Positions 22,425 through 34,728 of a stretch of DNA of 64,000 nucleotides are shown here, piece after piece. Source of the DNA: Magnaporthiopsis rhizophila (Eukaryota > Ascomycota > Sordariomycetes > Magnaporthales > Magnaporthaceae); NCBI GenBank assembly GCA_003049465.1, contig PYSS01000001.1, positions 295,646 to 359,645 of the forward strand, written 5' to 3'. The stretch's first letter is position 1; the number at the start of each line of letters is the position of its first letter. The notes below the pieces were generated by a model. That model did no database searches. It was not told where the DNA came from and worked only from the letters and a program-made list of their open reading frames with translations. The translations under genes were made by a program, and so were the position numbers.

Positions 22425-24614
22425 ATGAACGTCCTCAAGCTCCAGAGGTTCGCTCTCCTCTCCTGGGTATCGCTCTATAGAGCCGAACTTCCGCTGACAT
22501 AAAAGGCGGTGACTAGGAAATTTCCTCAGTTCCAACAGAACGAGATCTTCGAGCTGTCCAACTCGTTCGCGAAGCTCGATGTCGACGACAAGGGATACCT
22601 CGATGAGGCGACGGCCATCAAGGCCACGCAACAGAGCGAACGCCAGCCGTACGATGTTGTCCGCCAGGCGCTAAAAGAGGTCGAGCTGGATTCGTCGCGC
22701 CGTGTTGAGCTGGAGGATTACGTCGGGGTATGAGATCACCATGTATCAACGCGTGGGAGGACCGACCGACTATAAGGAGTCGGAGCGAGCGCTAACGCCT
22801 TCCTAAACACAGCTTATCGCAAAGCTCCGAGATTCTTCCCCTGCTCAGAAACGCATGTCGACCGGACCGGGGCCGCTTTCTCCGTCAGGAGTTGTCGCGC
22901 AGAGAACCGGCGGTCACGCCTCAAAGTCAAGCGTCAGTGGCAAGATCCAGGTCCAAGGATCGAACGCGAACATCACGCACACCATCAACGAGGATGAGCG
23001 GACCGAGTTTACTCGCCACATCAATGCCGTTCTTGCCGGCGACCCCGACATCGGCAACCGCCTTCCCTTCCCGACCGACACCTTCGAGATGTTCGACGAG
23101 TGCAAAGACGGTCTCGTTCTGGCCAAGCTCATCAACGACAGCGTGCCCGACACCATCGATGAGCGTGTTCTCAACCGCCCCGGCAAGAAGACGAAGAACC
23201 TGAATGCCTTCCAGATGACGGAGAACAACAACATCGTCATCGAATCCGCCAAGGGCATCGGCTGTTCGGTTGTGAACATTGGCAGTGGTGATATTATCGA
23301 GGTCCGCGAGCATCTGATTCTCGGTTTGATCTGGCAGGTCATCCGGAGAGGTCTTCTTGGCAAGATCGACATCAAGCTTCATCCCGAACTTTACCGCCTG
23401 CTGGAAGACGACGAGACCCTGGAGCAGTTCCTCAGGTTGCCGCCAGAGCAGATCCTTCTCCGCTGGTTCAACTACCACCTCAAAGCTGCCAACTGGCCCA
23501 GGAGAGTCAACAACTTCTCGAGCGACGTCAAGGATGGCGAGAACTACACGGTTCTGCTGGCGCAGATCGGATCCGAGTATGGCGTCACGCGGGCACCTCT
23601 GCAGACGAACGACCTGCTCCAGCGAGCCGAGCAGGTGCTTCAGAACGCCGATGTTCTGGGTTGCCGCAAATTCCTGACGCCGACGTCCTTGGTCGCTGGA
23701 AACCCGAAGCTGAACCTTGCCTTTGTGGCAAACCTGTTCAACACTCACCCTGCCCTGGATCCCATTACCGAGGAGGAGAAGCTGGAAGTGGAGGACTTTG
23801 ATGCTGAAGGAGAGCGTGAGGCCAGGGTTTTCACTCTGTGGCTCAACAGCTTAGATGTGCAGCCTGCTGTCGTGTCTTTCTTCGATGACCTACAGAACGG
23901 CACCATCCTGATGCAGGCATATGACAAGGTCATCCCTGGTTCTGTCAACTGGCGGCATGTCAACAAGCCTCCTGCGCACGGTGGTGAGATGTCGCGGTTC
24001 AAGGCGGTAGAGAACACCAACTACGCCATCGAGCTCGGGAAACAAAACGGCTTCTCGCTGGTCGGGATCCAGGGTGCAGATATCACTGACGGCCAGAAGA
24101 CACTCACTCTGGGCCTCGTCTGGCAGTTGATGCGCCGGGACATTACCATGACCCTCTCAGCGCTCGCTCAACGGCTCGGCAAACGCGAAATCACGGACGC
24201 CGAGATGGTCAGGTGGGCCAACGATATGTCTCGCAAGGGCGGCCAGAGCTCGTCCATCAGATCATTCAAGGACTCGGCCATTGGAACCGGTGTCTTCCTT
24301 TTGGATGTTCTGAACGGCATGAAGAGCAGCTACGTCGACTATGAACTGGTGACGGCTGGACGCACCGACGAGGAGGCGTATCTCAATGCGAAGCTCAGCA
24401 TCAGCATTGCCAGGAAGATGGGCGCTACGATTTGGCTGGTACCGGAAGATATCTGCCAGGTCCGCAGCCGTCTGGTCACCACTTTCATTGGTAAGCCCCT
24501 ATCCACTACTTATCCCGAGCTCCTCTTATACCGCCCATGTCCCTTGGTACAGGCTCTAACGAATTATCTACGCATCTAGGCTCTCTGATGGCGACACACG
24601 AGAAGATGCAGTGA
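22425..24614 (+). CDS. SAC6: Fimbrin (plastin), actin-bundling protein
   Basis: Crosslinks actin filaments, in fungi chiefly at endocytic patches near hyphal tips. Four exons keep frame: 22425-22447, 22517-22727, 22813-24490 and 24580-24614, giving 648 residues, normal for the family. The first exon is only 23 nt (MNVLKLQ plus two bases of Arg). An EF-hand-like N-terminal region (LDVDDKGYLDEATA) precedes four calponin-homology domains, arranged as two actin-binding pairs over roughly residues 125-370 and 390-630. The last exon adds only a short tail ending HEKMQ. All junctions match the well-conserved fungal fimbrin sequence. Confidence 0.97.
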
Positions 24615-25957
24615 TTTCCGGTTTCTGAACGATCCGAAGTACTAGGGTTAGGTGTTTGTCTTGTTTTGCGCTCCAAGGTGTGGATTAGAAAAGAAAAGGT
24701 TCAGCCGGTCTTGAGTTTGCGAGCACCACCCTTGCTTCCCTTCTTCAAGCATTTCATTTTTATTTTTTATTTTTGTATGTCGTCTTGTTCACGAAATCAG
24801 AATATCTTGAGCAACTTCTGCTGGCTGGCTAGCAGTCTAAGACGCCTGCAGACTTTTCCTTGCAGGATCATAAACGCTATTCTTCCCGCTTTCCATCCAA
24901 ACGCTTCCCATACCGGAATAGGTTTTTTTCCCTCATAAACCGGGTGGTGAGTCCGGATAGATCTAACGTTTAAAATCCTGCCAGGGTGTACTAGCCGATG
25001 CAACTGGCACGCCGGAGAACGTCGACCGCCACAAGCACCTCTCGATATGGCACGCTGAGAGCTCAAGCAGCTAGGTACAGATTGACGTGCATCTGGTGGG
25101 GTTCAGCTGCATGTCCCACGTTTGCGCATTCACAATGCCGTAGTTTGCATTGATCTCCTGCAGCGATGAGTGGACCTCGGCAGGTTCTCGAAATCCAAGC
25201 AGAGTGCGAGAGAAAGCCGGGCAGTTTCCCATTGGATCCGCCCGGGACGTCATTCTTTCCCCGAGAATGCAGGGTGCTGCAGACGGGGACGGCGGGGCAG
25301 GCGATCCGGTGCAGGCTCTCTGAGTGGTAACAAAGCACTCAAAGGTCACCCTGCACATTTCTAAATACATGATAGGTGCCTATCCGTTACGTTATGTATT
25401 CTGTTTCGCTGGATCAGAGCCAAACTTGCGTGCTTGGGTCAGAGGCCAAGATGTCATGATGACAATACGAACTCGGTCGCCGTATTGGGGCGTATCCTGG
25501 CCTCTGGCCTGACTGGAATGTCCGTGATTTATACTTCTCTCCCGTTGTCTCGCGGCCGATGCGCAACGGCGCTCCGGTAGTGCCCGATAGGCTAAATCCC
25601 CTCTGTGAAGTGGTGCGAGCACCTGAGATGTAACCTCCCTCCATCCGGCACCGTCGCCGAGAAAGTCCCCGCTTTACCGCTGATTGCCACCAAGCTTCCC
25701 CAGCAGACATGGTGTGCCTGCCTGCCTGGCAGTGGCCGGGAGGCGAGGGGCCTTTAATGCTTACGGCGGAATCGGACCCTTGATAGTTTGGTAGGTAGGT
25801 AGGTATATAGGTATATATGACGGATGTTTCGGCTCCAGCTCCAGGACTTCCAGCTTGCGCATCATTCATCAACCGTGTTCAGTAGCCCTCCCGCACGAGA
25901 ACACGCTCTCGTCTGATAATATCAGTCTCTTTCTTTTTACCGCCATTTCCCGGAGGA
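24615..25957. other. Fimbrin-acyltransferase intergenic region
   Basis: A 1.3-kb spacer between two plus-strand genes. It ends in a TAGG-type repeat at 25792-25818, about 140 nt before the next start codon. No supported gene. Confidence 0.6.
25792..25818. repeat. TAGG repeat grading into TATA-like sequence
   Basis: TAGGTAGGTAGGTA followed by TATAGGTATATATGA, 140-166 nt upstream of the acyltransferase start codon. The TATATA part could serve as its TATA box. Confidence 0.7.
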
Positions 25958-28417
25958 ATGGATTCGGTGCAATACAGAGCCAAAAATTGCGTGGCCAAAC
26001 TCTTCGGAGTGAGGTCCAAGCCTGATGCTACGACGTACGAGAGCGGAAGTGTCAGCGCACCACGCCGCCCGACTTTGCCACACGTGTCCAAAGAACCGGC
26101 AACAGCAGCAACAACAACGGACGGAACGAGCACCAACCCCAGTCTGGAGGACATTCGGGCCATGAAGACCGCCCGCCTGGAGCCCGACGCTGATACCCTG
26201 CGAGCGCGGCTCATCACGGTCGTCGGCGAGGACGATGGCGCAGAGATCCAGGAGATCCTCGAGCGGAGTTCCTGGAGGGCCGAGGACAAGTCACTGCTGC
26301 CGGACGACCCGACCAACAAGAGGAGGAGGAAGAAGCTGCCTGGCAAGTTCAGGGATCTAGTCTTCACCCGCGCTTACTCGACCTTTGACAGGAACAACGA
26401 GGCCGCCGCCAACAGCCCCTTCCATGGCTTCTTCACCCTCTTTTGGATGGCCGTGTTCATGGCAATGGTCAAGATGGCGGTCGAGAACTGGAAGACGTAC
26501 GGCAGCCCGCTGGGCCGCAACGAGATCATGTCGGCCATGTTCCGCCGTGACGTTGCGGTGCTGCTGGCCGCGGACGCCGTCATGTGCGGGCTGACGGGCG
26601 TGTGCTGGCTGCTGCAGCGCGCCGTCCTCGCTGGCTACCTGGACTGGGACAGGTCCGGCTGGGTCATTCAGAACGTCTGGCAGACGCTGTTCATCGCCAG
26701 TGCTGTCAGCCTTACGCTGGTCCGCGACTGGCCTTGGTCGCACACAGTCTTTTTTGTCATGCACGGTATCATCATGCTGATGAAGCAGCATTCCGTAAGA
26801 TTTGGCCCCTGACACTCCCTGAACACTTTGAACACCTTGTGCTTAAAGTCCATAACTTATATATCTCTTGCCTAAAGTACGCATTTTACAACGGCCACCT
26901 CTCCACGGCTTACAAGACCCGGGCAGACCTGATCTCAAAGCTCGAGCGGCTCGCAAAGACCGCGCCCGCTCGATCGCCGTCCACGACCGAGCCTGCCGCA
27001 ACGGCCGTGTCGACCTCGCACCTGGCGCACACGCCATCCGCGCACAACCTGGTAGAGCGCAGATCCTCGCTGACGCTGCGGCCATCCGACGACGCAGCTA
27101 CGGGTGGGCTGGTGACGGCAGGGGACAAGCGCGGCGAGGACGACATCGACAAGATTGCCGAGGCGATCAGGAACAAGAAGCCGATGGACGGGGACCAGGT
27201 CGCCGTGTTCGAAAAGGTCCTGCGGTGGGAGGTCGATGCGCTCACGGACGAGCTCAAGGGCAAGGCCACGGCGCCCGAGCGGGCGTACCCGAACAACCTC
27301 ACCCTCTGGAACCAGTACGAGTATAACCTGCTGCCAACGCTGGTCTATGAGCTCGAGTACCCGCGGTCCAACTCGGTAAGCTGGACATACGTGGCAGAAA
27401 AGATAGCCGCGACGGTCGGCATCATTTTTGTCATGATCATGATCTCCCAGAGCTCCATATGTAAGCCACCTTTGGAACTATTTAGGCACTCGCTTGGTTG
27501 TGGATGAGGAAGCTGACGCCGATGCCCCATGTAGATCCAGTCGTCATGAAGACAGTCGAGATGAAGGAGACGGGAGTTCCTCTACCCGAGCGGTTTCGGG
27601 TCTTCCCCTGGATGCTGAGCGAGCTGCTGTTTCCGTTTATGCTGGAGTACCTGTAAGCCACCGAGTCCGTAACCCACGCTCCGTTAGCAAAGTGTGTCCA
27701 CTGACGAGTGTCTGAAAGCCTGGTCTGGTACTTGATCTGGGAGACCATCCTGAATGGCCTTGGCGAGGTCTGTTGTTTTGCAGACAGGAACTTTTACGGC
27801 GCATGGTGGAACAGCGGTGAGTCGTTCGTTTACAGCCCCAGGGCGCGGTCCTACTCCCGTGGCTGTGCTGACGTTTCACGCCTGGCTGCTAGTATCGTGG
27901 GATCAGTTTGCTCGGGACTGGAATCGGTGGGTGCTTTCTTCCCCGGCGCGCGTATTCTCTGACGACAGACTCGGTGGCTGGAAAACGGCGAGACTGACGA
28001 CCGACGGAAACGTAGACCGGTGCACAACTTCCTGTTGCGCCATGTCTACCACAGCTCTATTTCGGCCTTGAAGGTTAACAAGTACACGGCGACCTTCATA
28101 ACTTTCTTCCTGTCCGCCCTGGTCCACGAGCTGGTCATGTGGTGCATATTCAAAAAGCTCAGGGGCTACCTTCTCATTCTTCAAATGTGTCAAGTTCCAG
28201 TAAGTCCAGACGCTGCCGCTGAGAAGCGCCCCTCTATATCTCGGTATAGGCTGTTGGATAGTACGCTGATGTAGTTATATTTCTACTCGCAACACAGTTG
28301 ATGGCGCTGAGTAGGACAAGGTGGTTGCGAGACAAGGCCACGCTAGGAAATATGCTGTTTTGGTTGGGGATTTTCACGGGGCCGAGCGTGCTTTGTAGTC
28401 TGTACTTGATCTTGTAG
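25958..28417 (+). CDS. ARE2: Sterol O-acyltransferase (ACAT/ARE-type MBOAT)
   Basis: ER membrane enzyme that esterifies ergosterol or its precursors with fatty acyl-CoA for lipid-droplet storage. Seven exons keep frame: 25958-26794, 26878-27460, 27535-27652, 27719-27816, 27893-27926, 28016-28199 and 28298-28417, giving 657 residues. A disordered N-terminus is followed by several hydrophobic membrane segments. The SWDQFARDWNRPVHNFLLRHVY block is nearly canonical. The MBOAT histidine is His594 (LVHELV). The family signature FYxDWWN reads FYGAWWN here (538-544), with Ala541 instead of Asp. The codon is GCA where GAC would be canonical. This may be a real substitution or a base-call error. Two acceptors (before 26878 and 27719) are AAG. 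ARE1 and ARE2 cannot be told apart by eye. Confidence 0.94.
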
Positions 28418-29144
28418 ATACTCGGAGCGGGCAGTAGGCTTAAGATAGCGTGGTCCATGCCGCCAGCCAAGCCCGAGCTGACAGCCAGTCCGCCAAGGAG
28501 GGATGTCCAGAGATGTATATATAGAAAGGAATACACAGAGAGGAATCTCCGGACAGGAATATCCAGAGTGAATATCAAGATATCCAAAAGGCAGGACCGA
28601 CCTGATGGGAGTGGCAGCGATTATCAGGGCCTGGCACCCGAATAAAATGCCATTGAACGCGAACCGGGCCCGCACAAAGTTTCTTTGTCAGGGCGACCTC
28701 GCGCGGCGGCGATGACGTGAGGCGAATGGAACTCAACCGCGCGGCCCCGCACACCTCTTCCATTTTGAGGCTGCGCTAGTACGAAAACGGACTGGTACAG
28801 GCTCCAGCCAGAGTTTTTATCCACCTTTGCCACGACAACTGACCGGCCAACTTTTCTCTTCCTTCACCAACCACCCGGACATCCAACTTTCCTCCTTCTG
28901 TCGCAAAAGCGCGATTTGGAGATTTGGATTGCATCCACGAACATAATTCCCGTCGTTCTATCGAGTTTACTCGAGCGAACAACTTTTAATTTTACTTTCT
29001 TCCTCTCTCTTCCTTTCTCCTCCGGCAAGGAGCGCGTTTGAAGCGATCTGACTTGTCTACCTCATCCTGCTCTTACCCAAAGGCGAACATCGTCTGCATT
29101 TCTCCATTTCGGGATCCTCCCATCAACACATCATCATCACCACA
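28418..29144. other. Acyltransferase-SR gene spacer
   Basis: A 727-bp region. Pyrimidine-rich stretches just before 29145 probably belong to the SR gene promoter or leader. No gene seen. Confidence 0.6.
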
Positions 29145-30443
29145 ATGTCTCGTGGCGGCACCACCCTGTACGTGACTGGTTTCAGCCACGGCACTCGCGC
29201 CCGCGACCTCGCCTACGAGTTCGAACGGTACGTCCTTTAATCACCCTCGTCGACGACTCGAATCGCCCGATCGAGCTCGGAAGGAACATGTCGATTTCCT
29301 ACCTTCCTCGTCGTCTTCGTCGTCGCCCTCCCCGTCTTGTCGTCGTCCAAGTCCATCCCGCGACCCTGCTGCGTGCTCCCTCCATCCACCGCCCAGCCCC
29401 CCATTCTATCTTCATCGTCGTCGCACGGTCGAGCGGTCGATGCCCGAGCTTGCCGCGATATCCGCCCGAGACGCGAGTGTCCACGCGAGTGTCCAACGAT
29501 GGCACATCCTCCATATTCAATCATGACGATGTAGCAGCGGAGATTTCGAGGACTCCCTCCCTTGTATGCAGGAACAGAATCACTGACAAAGAGAACCCCC
29601 TGCAGCTATGGTCGACTGGTGCGTTGCGATATTCCCGCTCCGCGCTCAGCTTCCAGCAGGCTGTAAGTTTTCGTCGCCCGACATCTCGTTGTGTCGCCCA
29701 TCTAGGGAAAACACAGCCGTTTTAACATTGTCAACAGCTTTGCCTTCGTCGAGTACGAGGACCGACGTGATGCGGACGAGGCCTACCACGACATGCACAA
29801 CAAGCGCCTCGGTCGTGACGACATTCTGAAGATTGAGGCACGGTCACCCCCCATCTACGCTCGCCAAACTCTCAGTCGCTAACCATCAGCGCAGTGGGCT
29901 CGCACTCCGCCTTCGGCCTCGTGGCGGTTCGAGTCCGGCCGTGACCGTGACCGTGGTGGCGATCGTGCCGGCGACCGCGGCTCTGACCGCGGCGGCGATC
30001 GCTCCCGCCGATCGCCGAGGCGCGGCAGGTCTCCTTCGCCGACTCGCCGCCGGGACTACTCCCCTCGCAAGGACTCTGACCGTCGTGACCGCGACCGCGA
30101 CCGCGACTACGACCGCGACTCTCGCCGTGATCGCGACCGCTCGCGCAGCCCCGACCCTCGGTATGTGATCGCTCGATTCACTTTTTCGGGACCACATTTC
30201 CGGACACCGGCAATACTGACAATATATTCCGTTCGATAGTGACCGCGACCGGGAGATGAAGGATGTTGATCGCGAGGATCGTGACCGCCGCGAGAACGGC
30301 ACTAATGGCGACGAGCGCAAGGGTATGCTCAACCTTGGCTTGGTAGAGCCCGCTTCCAAAGAATGAAATGCTGACCCCGTTCAACCACAGCTCCCATTGA
30401 GAGCCCGCCCCCGGCTCATGACGACCTCGATGTCGCCGAGTGA
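29145..30443 (+). CDS. srp1: SR-type RRM protein (Srp1-like splicing factor)
   Basis: Nuclear RNA-binding protein likely acting in pre-mRNA splicing. Six exons keep frame: 29145-29227, 29606-29662, 29738-29837, 29895-30160, 30240-30322 and 30391-30443, giving 213 residues. One RRM (about residues 6-77) has RNP2-like LYVTGF and RNP1-like LFAFVEYE. After WARTPPSASWRF comes a tail rich in Arg-Asp and Arg-Ser repeats, as in SR proteins. Intron 3 (29838-29894) appears to start with GC, not GT: only GAG|TGG restores the conserved KIEWARTPP, and nearby GT donors lead to a wrong frame or a stop. Intron 1 is 378 nt, much longer than most here, and contains a possible alternative acceptor. The family call is firm, the Srp1 name less so. 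Confidence 0.9.
29471..29494 (+). repeat. 12-bp tandem duplication in SR intron 1
   Basis: ACGCGAGTGTCC occurs twice back to back inside the long first intron of the SR gene. Confidence 0.85.
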
Positions 30444-32397
30444 ACCGTCCCCGATTAACTGCTGAACGTGTCTTGGCGCCCTCTTGATATTGGTGTCGCT
30501 ATTTCTTCGGCAGGCTAGGTCAGGTTCTCTCTCCTTTTCCATGAGGACTACTTACCAGATCGCCTGAGAGCGATATGTTTTGAAATTGCACCTGTTTAGT
30601 CTCGGGCGGCCGGTCGAACTCTTTCGGTGTTTTTCTTTTTTTCTTTTTCTTCAGTGTAGACCAGCGGTCGGTATTCACGTTTCGACGGGCGAATCGATCG
30701 AACGGAACGGAACGGAACGGAATTGCGAACGAAGTCGAACCCAAAAAAAAAAAAAGGACACCGGTCTTCAGCGTTTCCCTCTGCGATAACCTCCTCGGAT
30801 TCTACTCAAGGGAAAGTAAATTAGTACCTTTTCGTCTTAGCTAGAAAAGTCAACCTTCGTAGTGCCGTATGTTTGCTCAATTGTCATTTGAATTCGATCT
30901 GCCAGAGTGCCATTCTAAGAAGTCCTGCGCCATGTTGTGTGCCGAGGTGGCGGCATCTCTGGGTCCTCTGGACCCGAAAGAAGTCCAATATTTGACTAGG
31001 ATGACCCCTGGGAAAGTCAAGGAGACGACGGCAAGAAGACCAGTAGACATGGAAAACTTGTTGAGTGATGGCTAGGACCAGATTGCCCTTTTGAGATGAT
31101 CTCACTTCAGCTTCTTGTCTTCCATCCCAAGTGTTCCCAGTGGTCTGAAAACCGTGCCCCTGAGATTTCGAGTTGGTCAGAAGTTGCGCGATGGTTGGGC
31201 AAATCTCAGTGTCGCATAGTTTTATTGAAACAAAGCACTTCCTTGCCGCGTCTGGTCTTTGCATTTATACGTCCCTTGCGATTTGGGAGGGCGGCGCCTC
31301 GAGAGGTTATTCTTGGCCTATCAAAGACCTGGGAAGCAAGGCACCCCCTGAGCGTAGGGCGGTCACGGTTCGGTCACAGCCGACCCTCTGCAGCAACCTG
31401 ACCCGACCAAGTGCGTGGGAGCGCCCAGTCCCAAACAACCCGGCCGCTGTCGTCACTTGTTTCCCACTTCCACACCTCGTTGGACCGCATACAACCGTCA
31501 CGCAAGACACGACACAGGCGAAAAAATCTCGCGCATATAACACCCAGGCCTCGGTGCACAGCGCAAAGACCTGCGAGGCCCTATTCCTCGAGCCACTTCG
31601 GCCCTTTGCTATGGCTGCCATGTTATGAGTTGCTATGATATCGGACCTGCAACCTAGGTACCTACCTCCTCCAGTCCCGCGCAGCGATATCCGTTTCCCA
31701 CCCCCCGTCAATCTGCATCCGCGGCAGCAGCAGCAGCAGCAGCGAACTCTTTCTAGCCCGCGAAGAACCGGAAGCAGCCGCAGTCCCACAACCAGAGCAA
31801 CCATTGAGCGTCAGCTTGCACCGCTTCGCCGCCCACTGTCTCCGCCCGCCAGGAAGTACGAGGATCAAAAGCAAGCAGCAGAGAAAGGGGCAAGCCCAGC
31901 ACTCAGATCCGCTCAATGCCGTCGGATAGGTGGTCAATTAGATGCCATTAGCCTCAGGGCCCAGGCTCTGATCGAATTCGCGCACGGCTATCCAGTTCCG
32001 AAGCCGCCCGCCCGCCTTTGCCCCGTTGCGTTGCGATCTTTGCGACCCAGCCACTGCAGGCGGGAGGAACACCCTCTCGCGACATGTCGTCGGTAGGTTT
32101 CGTGTGCATACCTTTGCCACTTTTCCCGGTTCTTTTTGTTTTTACGAAAAAAAAAAAAAACATCTTTTTTCTCTTTCGGAGATAACCCTCCCGGAGGTGG
32201 AGCAGGAGGCGGTGGCATGGCAAAAGGAGAAAAAAAAAAAAACCAAGGCGCCTGGCTGCCTAGAATGACAATGTGACAAAAAGCTAAGACTCGGCAACTT
32301 GTTTTCGTCATAGCAGAAGCTAGCAAGTACAGCCAACTCCCCGACCCCCACGACAACGGCCACGACCGAGCCGCCGTCCTCTGTCGCAAAAGCAGCC
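30444..32397. other. Intergenic region, SR gene / mitochondrial carrier
   Basis: A 1.95-kb spacer with (GGAAC)-type pentamer repeats near 30710, A13 runs near 30740 and 32148, and a CAG trinucleotide run near 31725. A 153-codon frame at 31635-32096 has no recognisable domain. I see no gene. Confidence 0.6.
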
Positions 32398-33559
32398 ATG
32401 TCGGCGCCGATGACGCCGTCCGACCCGGCCGTGGTGCAGGTCCGCGCCTTCATATCGCAGCCCGTCGTCGCGGCCTTTTGCGCCGGCGGCATCGCGGGCG
32501 CCGTGTCGCGCACCGTCGTCTCGCCGCTCGAGAGGTTGAAGATCCTCTTCCAGATCCAGAGCGCCGGCCGCGAGGAGTACAAGCTCTCGGTCGGCAAGGC
32601 GCTCAAGAAGATGTGGCAGGAGGAGGGCTGGAGGGGCTTCATGCGCGGCAACGGCACCAACTGCATACGCATCGTGCCGTACTCGGCCGTCCAGTTCGGT
32701 TCCTACGGCTTCTATAAGAGGACCTTGTTCGAGTCCGCCCCCGGCGCCGACCTCACGCCGTTCGAGCGTCTCATCTGCGGAGGCATCGCCGGCATCACCT
32801 CGGTCACATTCACGTACCCGCTCGACATCGTCCGGACACGCCTGTCCATCCAGTCCGCCTCCTTTGCCGACCTGGGCGAGAGGACAGGGGAGCTGCCGGG
32901 CATGTGGGCCACCATGGTGCGCATGTACAAGGATGAAGGCGGGTTCAGGGCCCTATACCGCGGCATCATCCCGACGGTGACTGGCGTCGCTCCATACGTG
33001 AGTGTCCTCGACGGCTTTCTCCCGCTGGCGGAGTCAAGGACATTGGGAGGGGAGGCTTGGACTTTGGACTAACCAAACCTATTTGTTCTGTTTCTCTTAC
33101 CAACATAGGTTGGCTTAAACTTCATGACATATGAGTTTATGCGAACCCATCTGACGCCGGAGGGTGACAAGAACCCCAATGCGGCTCGCAAGCTTCTTGC
33201 TGGCGCCATCTCTGGTGCAGTTGCGCAAACCTGCACCTATCCATTGTACGTTGACTGGGGTTCTCGGGTGTCACAAGCCCATCATCTCTCTATGGCAAGC
33301 AGCTGACCCACGAGGTGCGCGCAGTGACGTTCTCCGCCGACGATTCCAGATTAACACCATGTCGGGCATGGGCTACCAGTACAAGTCTATCCCGGATGCC
33401 ATAAAGGTCATACTCATGCAGGAGGGACCAAAGGGACTTTACAAGGGCATCGTCCCAAACCTTTTGAAAGTCGCCCCGAGCATGGCCTCTAGCTGGTTGA
33501 GTTTTGAGATCGCCAGAGATTTCTTCGTCTCTCTTGATCCTAAAGAAGTCGACCTATGA
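32398..33559 (+). CDS. Mitochondrial carrier (SLC25 family, YPR011C-like)
   Basis: Inner-membrane solute carrier. Three exons keep frame: 32398-32997, 33109-33245 and 33325-33559, giving 323 residues, a normal length. Three Solcar repeats carry the P-x-[DE]-x-x-[KR] signatures SPLERLK, YPLDIVRTR and YPFDVLRRR. The third is rebuilt across an intron. It most resembles yeast YPR011C, a transporter of adenosine 5'-phosphosulfate and PAPS; relatives for coenzyme A and other nucleotides are close in sequence. The substrate is therefore an inference, while the family is certain. Downstream, 33560-34728 is a 1.2-kb spacer without a supported gene. Confidence 0.94.
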
Positions 33560-34728
33560 TGCGTCCCGTCACCACTGCCCGACATCAGAGCATTCGAGGA
33601 TCAGGCGGAAGAACCTAGTTCTCTTATTGGGTGCTCAAAAGCTGAGGCGAGCCCTGATGAAGACGGCAGGCAACAAACATCGTCCTAGACACCGCCATGG
33701 GACCAGCCGACGATCCAAACGGCCGCTAGCTGTACTGTACGATTCCGGTACCGGGGATTTTTCTGTCGACACGAGGGGTTACAAGACCCCTGGATTTCCT
33801 TCAGATACACCTAAAACACTCGTCGCCAAGGCGAGCACTACCAACCATCAGCTACCTCGGTAGGCGCGTGGGTACCTGCTCAAACATCAAGTTCCATTAA
33901 AACCGTCACCATGAGGCTCCCAGCCTGCTCCTGGCACTTGCCCCCACCCTCCTTTGCTGGGATGACCCTCGGTGGCGTGCGATAATCTCAAAACAACAGA
34001 CATGGGAAATATTCATTTCTACTACTATTAGAGGCGCATGGCATTATTGTTTGTTCTTTCCTTCTAACGCTGAAATATGGGGTTGGAGGATGACTCTCGA
34101 AAGGAAAGAGGAGAGATGGCACGCGATAAGAGCTGTCGATACTTGTGCTTTGCAAGAGCATACTTGTCAATGTATTCCAAGGCACAGGCTTCAACAACCA
34201 CGAAGCACTTGTGACCTCTGTCCCTGGTGTTACGGTAAATAGATAGGTCGGCATCACGGATACCCGGCTATCTGCTTCGGTAGATAGGGTATGGCATGGG
34301 TGGGTTGGGCTGGATTGGATGATAGATAATAACGAGACTGGATTGAAGCAACAGACGGTCCTCGCAGCCATGTGAAATCAGAGGGGCAATCTCATTGATG
34401 CACGAGGTGGCATTCTCCCCATAGGGTTCAGGGGTCTTTTGCTGCACGCACTTGGGAGCTACAATTATGTAATCGGGCCTTGATTTCTGCCTTGGATTCC
34501 GGGCATCCACATTGACCTTCAATGGTCCCTCTTGCCTGCCCTAATTGCCGCGGCTCACCGCCTGCCCACCACGTCCCCACCCATCTGCCGTCCTGCAACA
34601 CCAGAAGGTGAATTTCCACGAAGCGCCCGCCGAACGTTTTTTTTTTTCTTGGTCAACGAACAACCAACAGCAAAAAAAAAAAAAGCCCACGCACTCGTCG
34701 ATCAGCGACATCACGAGTAGCCGCCACC
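33560..34728. other. Carrier-eL18 intergenic region
   Basis: A 1.17-kb spacer holding the eL18 promoter. Short T and A runs lie near 34636 and 34672. No gene seen. Confidence 0.6.

Noticed and set aside
29925..29940. tRNA B-box-like GGTTCGAGTCC
   Set aside because: It lies in the coding exon of the SR gene (TGG CGG TTC GAG TCC) and no tRNA fold or A box surrounds it.
31635..32096. 153-codon frame with a Gln run from CAG repeats
   Set aside because: Low complexity only, no domain, and no splice partners that extend it.
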